A DNA stretch of 64,000 nucleotides from Phycisphaerae bacterium. Lineage in GTDB: Bacteria; Planctomycetota; Phycisphaerae; UBA1845. Position numbers and translations under genes: made by a program. The notes below the pieces were generated by a model that was not told where the DNA came from, made no database searches, and was given only the letters and a program-made list of their open reading frames with translations. Position 1 is the first letter of the stretch. Every line of letters begins with the position of its first letter. This document shows positions 1 through 8,195 of this stretch, one piece after another. Location of the stretch: the NCBI GenBank assembly GCA_029260235.1, contig JAJDDP010000045.1, positions 55,812 through 119,811 on the forward strand, read 5' to 3'.

Positions 1-919
1 GCAGTCCTGACCCGCCCAGAGAGCTGGATGATGCATCTACAGAGACCTCCGTGCCATCTCCTACGGCGTGACTGGCCGATTCTGGCCTGTCCTGTGGAGG
101 GGGGCGTTTCCCTGACGAGAAGGCTTCGGCAAGCAGATCCTGCAACGTATCGGGCGTCAATGCTCGACGAAGTCGGCCTCGCTCTGCCACGGAGATCGTT
201 CCGGTCTCTTCGCTGACCACGATCACAATGGCGTCACATTCCTGGCTTAACCCGACCGCTGCCCGATGGCGACTGCCTAATGCCCGATCCACCTCGGCAG
301 AGTCAGCCAAAGGGAATTGACAGGCGGCTGAGGAGAGTCGACCGTCCTGAATGATCACACCCATGTCGTGCAAGACTGAGCCAGGCCAAAAAATGGATTC
401 AAGCAGTTCCGAGGTGACGGCGGCATCGAGTTCCACGCCGGTTTCAACCACACCGCCCAGGCTGGTGCTGCGCTCCAAGGCGATCAAGGCACCGATCTTT
501 CGCTTGGCTAAGTTAGTCACCGCCCCGACGATTGGCTCGATGGCCCGCTGCGTGTTGTGACTCCACGATCGGAACCAACCTTGTTCGCCGATACGGATCA
601 ATCCGCGGCGCAGCTCGGTCTGGAAGACGATGAGGGCAACTGCGATTAGCGACAAGACAAAATAGGGGTAGAGGAAGTTGATACGGTCCATGCCAAACTT
701 CTGGGCGACAAGGCGGACGGTAAGGAAGCTGACCAACAAGATCAAACCGACTGCCCACACGAGTTTCTCGCCGCGGGTGCCCGACAGGAATCGGAGCACC
801 AAGTAGACGGGGACGCCGATCAGCAGCAGCTCTACAACTACAACCCCCACCGAATACTGGCCACTAGTTAGCGGCTGAATCAGCGAGTCAAGAAAGTTGG
901 CCTGGAGTAAGATAGCCAC
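1..919 (-). CDS. cdaA: Diadenylate cyclase CdaA, membrane-anchored (3' end beyond window)
   Basis: Makes cyclic di-AMP from two ATP at the inner face of the membrane. The frame runs from a GTG at 919 off the left edge (about 306 codons). It has three hydrophobic segments in the first ~100 residues, then a DAC domain. The RHR motif is intact (GSRHRAAVGL, 263-271) and is followed by IVIVVSEETGTIS. The usual DGA triad (LHDGAVII) reads LHDMGVII here (359-370), so the Asp is kept but the next two residues differ. The start is uncertain: the frame stays open upstream, with another GTG near 1049, but the family usually begins just before the first membrane helix, which favours 919. It lies 161 nt downstream of comEC. 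The family call is firm; activity with the variant motif is not established. Confidence 0.85.
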   Translation of the reverse strand, partial: MAILLQANFLDSLIQPLTSGQYSVGVVVVELLLIGVPVYLVLRFLSGTRGEKLVWAVGLILLVSFLTVRLVAQKFGMDRINFLYPYFVLSLIAVALIVFQTELRRGLIRIGEQGWFRSWSHNTQRAIEPIVGAVTNLAKRKIGALIALERSTSLGGVVETGVELDAAVTSELLESIFWPGSVLHDMGVIIQDGRLSSAACQFPLADSAEVDRALGSRHRAAVGLSQECDAIVIVVSEETGTISVAERGRLRRALTPDTLQDLLAEAFSSGKRPPPQDRPESASHAVGDGTEVSVDASSSSLGGSGL

Positions 920-1080
920 AGTAGTTCGTGAATCCCCCGAGTGATTTGTTTCGGCGGCATCATAGAATGCGTCGAACACAGTATATGGCTGGATGTCGCC
1001 GGTGCCAAGAACGAGGCGATATTGACCTTGTTGGCCCACGAATCCTCGCGTGGGTCCGCGGCGCTCTTGACGGATACTCT

Positions 1081-3663
1081 CTATCGAAATGTCGTAGCCC
1101 CAATGCCGTCCGGCTGGACACGGATTTCCACGGCCCCACTTTCGCCGGTGTTGAAGACTGGACAATCGTGAACCGCCTCTGTCAGTTCCTCTAGTGCCTG
1201 CGGGCTGCGGCGGAAGCTCGATTGGATGGCGTAGGTCGGACCGACAGCTTTGACGAATTCAGCCGTGTTGGCTACCACGGCTCCGTGATGGGGCAGGAGC
1301 AGAACATCTGCTGATAAGTCCACGCCCGCTGCGAGCAGCCAACCCTGGGCGCGCTCTTCGATGTCACCGGTCAGAAGAATGCGATACCCCGCATAACTGA
1401 CTCGGACGACTAGCGATGACTCGTTGGTATCCAGCTCAAATGGTGGCTGCTTCGGCGGCCAAAGAACCTCGAATTTGGCACCTCCGATGTCAAAAGGCCC
1501 GGTGGCGGCGCTTAGCGACCTCAGATGGCATCCCCGTGCTTCCAGTTCCGCCAGCAGAAACTCAGCCGCCCGATTCCCCGAACAGAGGGTCTTAAACGCA
1601 GAATTCACCATGATCTCCTGGAGGTCTGTTCGGTCGATCACTGAGAGAATACCGCAGTAGTGGTCCAGATTGGGGTGACTGATGATGGCAGCGACGAGTT
1701 GCCCCGGGTTTCGTTCGACGAGCAGTGGAACGATGGCAGTCGTGCCCGGATCATAGCTTCCCGAGGAGCCTGCGTCGTATAGCAGGGCGCCGCCATTGGG
1801 CAATTCCAACACAACTGATGTGCCTCGCCCAACAGACAAGACTGTCATGCGCAGCGGACTTGGGGCTGAGTTTGGCAAGTTCCACCACGATGAAGCCGCT
1901 ACAAGAGCAACCACAGCCGCCCACCGCAGTTGGTTTCCCCGTGCTAATCGACGACGAAGCACGATCGCCAGCAGCAACAAATAATAGCAGAAGATCCAAA
2001 CTGTAGGTGGTTTGGACGTCAGATAGACGGCAACGCCCGGAAGTTGGCCCAGCAGTTCGACTTCAAAGAGCAGGGCGCCTGCGGCCGCTTTGAGTACGGG
2101 GTTCAAGCAGCCAGCCATCCAGGGCGAGAGCAAGCCCACCAGCACGATGGCAAAACCTAGGAACATAACAACCGCAACGGGGATGGTGATCAGCAGCGTA
2201 TTCATCCACGCCCAGGGTGAATACCGTTGGAAGTGAAACATGATGATGGGCCAAGAAGGAATACAGGCGGCTAGGAACATACAAGAGGGTAGAATCAAGA
2301 GCCGCATGCTCATGCGCCGGCGCAGCGATTGAGGCCCTGCGGTCGGGCTAACCCCCCGCGTCAACTGATCTTCGAGTGAAGGATTCTTGGGCCAAAAAAG
2401 TTCGACCGCCCAGTCGCGAAACACCGGCCTGAGCAAGATGAGACCGGTCACACACATGTAAGACATTTGAAAACCAACGTCGAAGAGATCGTTCGGGCGC
2501 CAGATCAGATTCAGGCAGGCGGCCAGCGCCAGCCAATTCAAACTATGACCTCGGCGGCCGCGGAGCACAGCCAAACAGATCGCCACGGTCAAGATGGTGG
2601 CCCGCAGGATGGGCGGACGCGGTTCAGCCACCAGCAGGTACAGAATTACCGAGGCCATCACCGCTAAGCAAATTGGCCGCTTCCGAAATCCCAGCAAGCG
2701 ACCAATCGCGTACAGGAACAAGCCCAACATGCCCACATGGAAGCCACTGGCGGCTAGATAATGCGCACACCCAATTCGAATGAAGGCTTCATTGATGCGG
2801 GGTGAAATCGCCGAGCGGCGCCCCAGCACCATGCCGTCGATCAGAGATGCTTCACGATCTCCGTAGGCTAGCATCTCTTCTAGCAACAGTCCGCGCAACC
2901 GTTGCTTAACCCAAGTCAATGCAGCTACGGCAGAGGAAGCCGGCTGCGTTTCAAGCTGCATGATGGCTTCGCGATGTTGACAGGTCATACCCAGCAGAAT
3001 GCCGCGGCGTCGCTGCCGAGTTGCCCAATCGAATTGCCCCGGGTTTTCTGGCGGCGGGGAGGCATAGAATCGGCCAAACACTTCGACCTGATCGCCCACG
3101 GCCAGATCGAGAACAGCCTCCTTGACAGTTATGCGAAGCTTCCCCGAGACGGGCACAAACCCATCGCCTTCTCGAATCGTCTCAGCTTCCAGTGTGAACG
3201 AACAACGGTCGGGGAAATACTGAAATTTCGCAAATGGACCCGACGCGCGGGATTTGATCCGAGGCTCGGTGATCAACTGGCCACGGATCCTAGCTAAGCC
3301 AATGCCATCTTGTGGCAGCCGGTGGATCAAGTGATCAGCAGTAACGCGGTGGTACGCATTGTGGTGCAATAGCGCACCGCACGTCATGGCCAGAATTGCG
3401 AGCAGGGCCATCCCCGCCCGTTGCCGAATCCGACGTGCGACCATCAAGGCGCCGACGGCGACGAAGGCGAACACATAGATCTGCGGCGAACATCCCCAAA
3501 GACTATCCGCAAGGATGCCCAGCATGAGTCCAAGGGCCGGGGCAATGAGAGGATGGGCCGCCAACGCCTGACTCAGTACAAACGGCCGATCTACGATCTC
3601 ATGATTTGCCGGTTTCTGGGAGGCTGACCCCGGCGCCAAGTCGTTGTCATCAGCGGACTGCAT
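1081..3663 (-). CDS. comEC: ComEC/Rec2-family DNA uptake channel
   Basis: An 860-residue polytopic membrane protein. ComEC moves single-stranded DNA through the inner membrane during transformation. An N-terminal hydrophobic block and soluble OB-like region (to about residue 250) precede the Competence helices (IGCAHYLAASGFHVGMLG is the conserved helical motif). A metallo-beta-lactamase-like domain follows near residue 640, with SHPNLDHYCG as the HxxxDH-type metal motif and LLLPHHGA further on. The length and three-domain order are normal for the full-length family. ATG at 3663. It lies between birA and cdaA on the same strand; no other competence genes are in view. Confidence 0.9.
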   Translation of the reverse strand: MQSADDNDLAPGSASQKPANHEIVDRPFVLSQALAAHPLIAPALGLMLGILADSLWGCSPQIYVFAFVAVGALMVARRIRQRAGMALLAILAMTCGALLHHNAYHRVTADHLIHRLPQDGIGLARIRGQLITEPRIKSRASGPFAKFQYFPDRCSFTLEAETIREGDGFVPVSGKLRITVKEAVLDLAVGDQVEVFGRFYASPPPENPGQFDWATRQRRRGILLGMTCQHREAIMQLETQPASSAVAALTWVKQRLRGLLLEEMLAYGDREASLIDGMVLGRRSAISPRINEAFIRIGCAHYLAASGFHVGMLGLFLYAIGRLLGFRKRPICLAVMASVILYLLVAEPRPPILRATILTVAICLAVLRGRRGHSLNWLALAACLNLIWRPNDLFDVGFQMSYMCVTGLILLRPVFRDWAVELFWPKNPSLEDQLTRGVSPTAGPQSLRRRMSMRLLILPSCMFLAACIPSWPIIMFHFQRYSPWAWMNTLLITIPVAVVMFLGFAIVLVGLLSPWMAGCLNPVLKAAAGALLFEVELLGQLPGVAVYLTSKPPTVWIFCYYLLLLAIVLRRRLARGNQLRWAAVVALVAASSWWNLPNSAPSPLRMTVLSVGRGTSVVLELPNGGALLYDAGSSGSYDPGTTAIVPLLVERNPGQLVAAIISHPNLDHYCGILSVIDRTDLQEIMVNSAFKTLCSGNRAAEFLLAELEARGCHLRSLSAATGPFDIGGAKFEVLWPPKQPPFELDTNESSLVVRVSYAGYRILLTGDIEERAQGWLLAAGVDLSADVLLLPHHGAVVANTAEFVKAVGPTYAIQSSFRRSPQALEELTEAVHDCPVFNTGESGAVEIRVQPDGIGATTFR

Positions 3664-3724
3664 GATGAATCATTACACCAGCAACTCTCCACTGTCACGC
3701 CCTGGCCTTCATTGGGGGTAGTTT

Positions 3725-4351
3725 TCAAATTGGGGATTCACTGCCGGGGATGCAGTATTGCTGCCATTGCACTCGGAGGCTCTGGATTTCGCCTCGGGCG
3801 ACGGCTGCATTCTTTCGGACGATTCGCTCAGCCAGCTCTTCGGCCAAGTCGGCTGTGTTCAGCCAGCCCATCTGCTCAGCCGAGAGGGCATTTTCCAGAC
3901 AGGCTGGGGCGAAAGCTGCCTCTGATTCCAGCGGGCGTTCGGCTCGACGCACGTTGATGCCGACGCCAGTAATCAGGGCGCTGATCCTAGGTCCTTGAAC
4001 GGTTGCCTCGGTCAGGATGCCGCCGAGTTTTCCCTCGTTGAGGTAGAGGTCGTTGATGGGCTTGAGACGAACATCAAGCCCTGTGATCTCGGCTAACACC
4101 TCGACACATGCGATGCCAGCCGCCACCGTATAGGCTGTGGTGGTGGGCAGGGATGAGTCGTAGTCAGTTTGTACCACCGAAAGATAGATGCCCGCGTCCT
4201 TCGGTGATGACCATGATCGGCCACGCGTGCCCCTACCGGCAATTTGCTCGCGGGCGGTAATGTAGGCTGGGTGGATGATCAGGCCTTCTGCCAACAACCG
4301 CTTGGCTTGCTCGTTGGTGGAATCGATTGTGTCGAAGGAAAACAGACGCAT
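3725..4351 (-). CDS. birA: Biotin--protein ligase (BirA), catalytic-only form
   Basis: Activates biotin as biotinyl-AMP and attaches it to the lysine of biotin carrier domains. The biotin/ATP-binding signature is present (GRGTRGRSWSSP), as is the catalytic-domain segment LKPINDLYLNEGKLGGIL, where most relatives read KWPND. The N-terminal repressor HTH of group II BirA is absent, so this is a ligase rather than a biotin-operon repressor. The ATG at 4351 (MRLFSFDTIDSTN) is 9 nt past the lyase stop and matches where the family starts; ATGs at 4366 and 4390 would lengthen it into the upstream gene. Its place just after the biotin carrier and carboxylase genes suggests it serves them. Confidence 0.88.
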   Translation of the reverse strand: MRLFSFDTIDSTNEQAKRLLAEGLIIHPAYITAREQIAGRGTRGRSWSSPKDAGIYLSVVQTDYDSSLPTTTAYTVAAGIACVEVLAEITGLDVRLKPINDLYLNEGKLGGILTEATVQGPRISALITGVGINVRRAERPLESEAAFAPACLENALSAEQMGWLNTADLAEELAERIVRKNAAVARGEIQSLRVQWQQYCIPGSESPI

Positions 4352-4359
4352 AGAACCAA

Positions 4360-5280
4360 TCAGCATTGCGAACAATGCCAGCGCTTCCACTGGCGACCGG
4401 GCAGTTCACGCCCCAGGGCCTTGGCTACGACGTCCGAAGCGTGCAGCACTTTTTGCAGGCCCACCCCGGTCGAAATTCCCATCCGTTCCAGCAGGTAGAC
4501 TAAATCCTCGGTGGCTAGATTCCCAGCCGCCCCCGGAGCGAACGGGCAGCCGCCCAATCCACCTGCTGAGGCATCAAACGTAGCAATCTCCATTTGCAAC
4601 CCAGCCACCACGTTTGCCAGGGCTGTGCCGTAGGTATCGTGAAAGTGCAGGGCTATCCGCTCAGCCGGGATGGTGTCCAGCAAGTGCTCCATGAGTGAAG
4701 TCACATCGCTAGGGACAGCTGCTCCAATCGTGTCGCTAATGGCCACCTCATCGACGCCCATATCCAACATCGCTTGGCTGACCTCCGACACCTGTTGCAG
4801 GCTGATCGCTCCTTCGTAGGGGCAAACAAAACTCGTGGACACATAGCCACGCACGCTAATTCCCGCATCGAGTGCCTTGCGTACTAGCGGACCAAAGGTT
4901 GCCAGCGACTCAGCCACGGTCATGCGGATGTTCTTGCGAGCAAATGTCTCCGAGGCAGCGGTGAAGACAGCCATCCGCTCGATGCCCGCGGCCATCGCCC
5001 GATCCAATCCTCGTTCATTGGGGACCAGGGCTGAGTATCGGCAGCCGCCTCTTGCTGTCACCTGTTTGATGACTTCGGCGGCATCAGCCAACTGGGGAAT
5101 CGCCTTGGGGGAGACGAAAGAGGTAATCTCAATCTCGGATAAGCCAGAGGACCGCAACGCCTCGATGAACTTCAGCTTGGCTTCGGTAGGAACGAATTGA
5201 GTTTCGTTCTGCAAGCCATCCCGAGGACCAACCTCGACGATGCGGACCGATGGGGGCAGATCAGCCATTATCTTGGTCAT
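4360..5280 (-). CDS. mvaB: Hydroxymethylglutaryl-CoA lyase
   Basis: Cleaves HMG-CoA to acetyl-CoA and acetoacetate, the last step of leucine degradation. It is a TIM barrel of 306 residues, normal for the family. VGPRDGLQNE near residue 17 carries catalytic and metal residues, LHFHDTYGTAL gives the metal-binding HxH, and GLGGCPFAPGAAGN is the HMGL active-site loop with the catalytic Cys. It overlaps the end of the biotin carrier gene by 20 nt, which suggests translational coupling; a second ATG at 5268 would shorten the overlap. It sits with the carboxylase and hydratase of the same pathway. Also called liuE or hmgL. Confidence 0.95.
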   Translation of the reverse strand: MTKIMADLPPSVRIVEVGPRDGLQNETQFVPTEAKLKFIEALRSSGLSEIEITSFVSPKAIPQLADAAEVIKQVTARGGCRYSALVPNERGLDRAMAAGIERMAVFTAASETFARKNIRMTVAESLATFGPLVRKALDAGISVRGYVSTSFVCPYEGAISLQQVSEVSQAMLDMGVDEVAISDTIGAAVPSDVTSLMEHLLDTIPAERIALHFHDTYGTALANVVAGLQMEIATFDASAGGLGGCPFAPGAAGNLATEDLVYLLERMGISTGVGLQKVLHASDVVAKALGRELPGRQWKRWHCSQC

Positions 5281-5785
5281 CTTCCAGTTGGACCAACATC
5301 GCCCCCATGGCTACCAGGTCACCCTCTTTGCAGGTGATCGATTTTACCCGGCCTGCGTGTGGTACGCTCAAGGTTGTTTCCATCTTCATGGATTCGATGA
5401 TGATCAATGGATCGTGCGGTCCAAAACTCTGGCCGGTTTCGACTTCGATCCGCAGGACGGTTCCTGGCATGGGAGCGATCAACACGTTTGAGTGAACGAC
5501 GGCTCCGCCAGCGGCCCGGCCCGTTGCAGCTTGGGCCTGCTCGATCCGAAACACCTTGCCATGCACCCAAACATCAACATGATGCTTGTTCCGCACTGTG
5601 TAGAATGGTGATACCCGCCCATGCAAGCGAATGAGGCCGCGGTCGGCACCGGCGGGCTTGATGTCAACTTGCGACTGCTGTTCGCCGCTTGCGAACGTGT
5701 ATGAACCAGGCTGACTCGGGCTGACCCGCGTCAGGTCCACGTCCCATGCCTTCTCGCCCGACTGATTCTTGAGTAGCAACTTCAT
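5261..5785 (-). CDS. Biotin carboxyl carrier subunit of acyl-CoA carboxylase
   Basis: A free-standing biotin carrier of about 174 residues. The C-terminal biotinyl domain has the acceptor motif IIIESMKMETTL, with the Lys between the two Met carrying biotin, preceded by APMPGTV and followed by CKEGDLV. The N-terminal ~90 residues look like the BT (carboxyltransferase-contact) region found just before the biotinyl domain in methylcrotonyl-CoA carboxylase alpha chains. In most bacteria this is the C-terminus of MccA; here it is a separate gene after the biotin carboxylase. The carboxylase stop TAG is followed directly by GTG (5788) and ATG (5785), so translation is tightly coupled. Confidence 0.88.
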   Translation of the reverse strand: MKLLLKNQSGEKAWDVDLTRVSPSQPGSYTFASGEQQSQVDIKPAGADRGLIRLHGRVSPFYTVRNKHHVDVWVHGKVFRIEQAQAATGRAAGGAVVHSNVLIAPMPGTVLRIEVETGQSFGPHDPLIIIESMKMETTLSVPHAGRVKSITCKEGDLVAMGAMLVQLEDDQDNG

Positions 5786-5788
5786 CAC

Positions 5789-7279
5789 CTAACAGCTTCT
5801 CCAAGGTCCTGCTTCTTGCCATGGGCTGGTGACCGCCTGTGTCACCCGCTCCCCAAGGCTGCGGTCCACTTGGCTCTTTGCCAGCGCCCAGGCTGCGGCG
5901 ATCAACGCTTCGGGCGGAGGTTCTTCATCGCTGTGGGCCAAGGCCGAACAATGCTCATCCAAGAATCCAGTGTGCAGGTGGCCGGCGGCGAATGCGGAGT
6001 GCCCCACGACTGCCCGTAGGAATTCGATGTTCGTAGTTACGCCGAGCACAGCGTATCGTTCTAGGGCTGACTTCATGCTATCCACGGCTGCAGGTCGATC
6101 AGCCGCCCAAACAACCAGCTTAGCCAGCATCGCATCATAGTGGACGGTGACGAGCGAGCCTCGGCTAATGCCGCTATCTACCCGCACACCATGCCCGCCA
6201 AGCGGAGCTGCATGGTGTGCGATCATCCCGATCGAAGGGGTGAAACCATTCCGAGCATCTTCGGCATAGATACGGCATTCGATGGCATGACCGCGCGGCT
6301 GCAAGTCGTCCTGGCCAAAAGGCAGCTTGGCGCCATTGGCTACGCAGACTTGCAATCGGACCAAATCCTGCCCCAGGGTCATCTCGGTCACCGGATGTTC
6401 GACCTGCAATCGGGTGTTGACCTCTAGAAAGTAGTGGTCCCCGTTGGCATCGAGCATGAACTCGACCGTGCCTGCGTTGCTGTATCCCAGGGTCTTGGCT
6501 GCCAGCACTGCCGACTCACCCATCCGTTTTCGTAGAGCTGGATCGAGCCCAGGCGACGGCGATTCCTCAATGATCTTTTGGTGGCGCCGTTGGATGGAGC
6601 ACTCCCGTTCAAACATGTGCACCACGTTCCCGTGGGAGTCGCCGAAGATCTGGAACTCTATGTGTCGAGCCTTCTCGATGTATTTTTCGATGAACACACG
6701 GCTATCGGCAAAGGCTGCCCCTGCTTCGCGTTGAGCTGCTTCGATCGCCTGCTTCAAATCGGCAGCCTTCTTGACGATGCGCATACCCCGCCCACCGCCG
6801 CCGGCGGCAGCCTTGATGATGGCCGGGTAGCCGATGCGGCTGGCGTGCTTCTTGAGTCCGCTTGCGTCGTTGGCAGAGCCGCCAGGGAGCATGGGCACTC
6901 CGGCATCAGCCAGCACTTTCTTGGCTACGATCTTGTCGCCCATCTGACGGATGACCTCAGGCGTTGGCCCGATGAAGGTCAGTCCCGCATCGGCGCAGGC
7001 CTGGGCGAATTCGGCATTCTCCGATAGAAACCCATACCCTGGATGAATGGCTTCGACGCCGTGACTTACCGCGATCTCGATGATCTTGTCGCCGCGAAGA
7101 TAGGTGTCGCCGGCTGATTCGCCTTCGAGCGGATAGGCTTCGTCGGCACTGGCGACATGAAGGGCCCCGCTGTCCGGTGTCGAGTAGACCGCTACCGAAC
7201 CAATGCCCATCTCCCGCAACGTCTGGGCGATGCGAACGGCGATCTCACCACGATTGGCTATCAGAACTTTCGAAAACAT
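5789..7279 (-). CDS. Biotin carboxylase subunit of (methylcrotonyl-)acyl-CoA carboxylase
   Basis: ATP-dependent carboxylation of biotin on the neighbouring carrier. It starts MFSKVLIANRGEIAVRI, typical of the family, so the ATG at 7279 is preferred over the one at 7300. Visible features are the ATP-grasp glycine loop AAAGGGGRGMRIV, FIEKYIEKARHIEFQ, the ERECSIQRRHQK segment, MLDANGDHYFLEVNTRLQVE (magnesium and ATP ligands) and the C-terminal carboxylase domain. About 496 residues is the size of a biotin carboxylase without a fused carrier. With the mccB homologue and HMG-CoA lyase beside it, methylcrotonyl-CoA is the likely substrate; acetyl- or propionyl-CoA carboxylase is the alternative. 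Confidence 0.9.
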   Translation of the reverse strand: MFSKVLIANRGEIAVRIAQTLREMGIGSVAVYSTPDSGALHVASADEAYPLEGESAGDTYLRGDKIIEIAVSHGVEAIHPGYGFLSENAEFAQACADAGLTFIGPTPEVIRQMGDKIVAKKVLADAGVPMLPGGSANDASGLKKHASRIGYPAIIKAAAGGGGRGMRIVKKAADLKQAIEAAQREAGAAFADSRVFIEKYIEKARHIEFQIFGDSHGNVVHMFERECSIQRRHQKIIEESPSPGLDPALRKRMGESAVLAAKTLGYSNAGTVEFMLDANGDHYFLEVNTRLQVEHPVTEMTLGQDLVRLQVCVANGAKLPFGQDDLQPRGHAIECRIYAEDARNGFTPSIGMIAHHAAPLGGHGVRVDSGISRGSLVTVHYDAMLAKLVVWAADRPAAVDSMKSALERYAVLGVTTNIEFLRAVVGHSAFAAGHLHTGFLDEHCSALAHSDEEPPPEALIAAAWALAKSQVDRSLGERVTQAVTSPWQEAGPWRSC

Positions 7280-7338
7280 ACCGAAGGGCGGAATCCCCAT
7301 GTATCAAAGTGATCGACGGGTTGTCCCCGCCAGTGATC

Positions 7339-8127
7339 TTATTTCGTTCGCCGAACCCATTCAGGATCACGCTTCTCGAGGAAGGCTTTCAAACCCTCCT
7401 GCCCCTCGACAGACACGCGGCGCTCGGCGATCTCTCGGGTGGTCAATTCTTGGGCAGCGTCCCAATCAAACCGGGCCATCTCGGTCAGCACGCGCTTGCA
7501 ATGCCTCAACGCCTCAGGTCCGTTCTTGCTCATGATGCCTACTATTCGGGTGATCCAACCATCGAGGGCTGATTCATCGGCAGAGACATCCGATACCAAA
7601 CCGATTCGCTTGGCTTCGGCGGCAACGAAGCGTTCAGCCGTCAACGCGTACCGCTGCAAGTGTCCACGCCCGATCTTCTCCAGCACATAAGGGCTGATCA
7701 CCGCCGGCAGGATTCCGAGTTTGACCTCACTGAGGCAAAACAGTGCCGACTCGGTGGCCACAGCGATATCGCAGGCTGCCACCAATCCGACGCCGCCGCC
7801 GATGGCAGCTCCGTGGACGCGGGCTATGACCGGCTTTGGACATTCCCGAATAGCCCGCAGCATGTTGGCCATCTCGTTGGCGTCAGCCACGTTCTGCTCG
7901 AAGGAGTAATCCACCATCCGCTTCATCCAGTGGATATCCGCCCCGGCACAGAACGACTTGCCTTCGCTAGCGAGGACTACAACACGCACACTGTCGTCCT
8001 GCCCAGCTCGCACAAACGCTTCGGTTAGCTCGGCAATCACAACTTCATTGAACGCGTTATGCAATTCGGGCCGGGCGATGGTGATCTTGGCGACAGGCCC
8101 TTCATTTGACTGGGTTACGAATTGCAT
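7339..8127 (-). CDS. liuC: Methylglutaconyl-CoA hydratase (enoyl-CoA hydratase family)
   Basis: Hydrates 3-methylglutaconyl-CoA to HMG-CoA in leucine degradation. It is a crotonase fold of 262 residues. GKSFCAGADIHWMKRM forms the first oxyanion-hole segment and AAIGGGVGLVAACDIAVAT the second, followed by FCLSEVKLGILPAVISPYV, very close to the liuC/AUH branch. ATG at 8127 gives MQFVTQSNEGPVAKITI; the open frame extends upstream, but that part only mirrors the carboxyltransferase gene. It lies between the two carboxylase subunits, exactly where the pathway intermediate needs it. Confidence 0.92.
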   Translation of the reverse strand: MQFVTQSNEGPVAKITIARPELHNAFNEVVIAELTEAFVRAGQDDSVRVVVLASEGKSFCAGADIHWMKRMVDYSFEQNVADANEMANMLRAIRECPKPVIARVHGAAIGGGVGLVAACDIAVATESALFCLSEVKLGILPAVISPYVLEKIGRGHLQRYALTAERFVAAEAKRIGLVSDVSADESALDGWITRIVGIMSKNGPEALRHCKRVLTEMARFDWDAAQELTTREIAERRVSVEGQEGLKAFLEKRDPEWVRRTK

Positions 8128-8195
8128 ACGGATCCGATCTAGCTGTGCCGCAGATAACTCCTTCGTTCTGCCGCGTTCTTGTTTCACGCGGACGC

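Noticed and set aside
28..560. Short plus-strand open frames at the left edge
   Set aside because: They are antisense to the diadenylate cyclase, which has recognisable motifs in one minus-strand frame.
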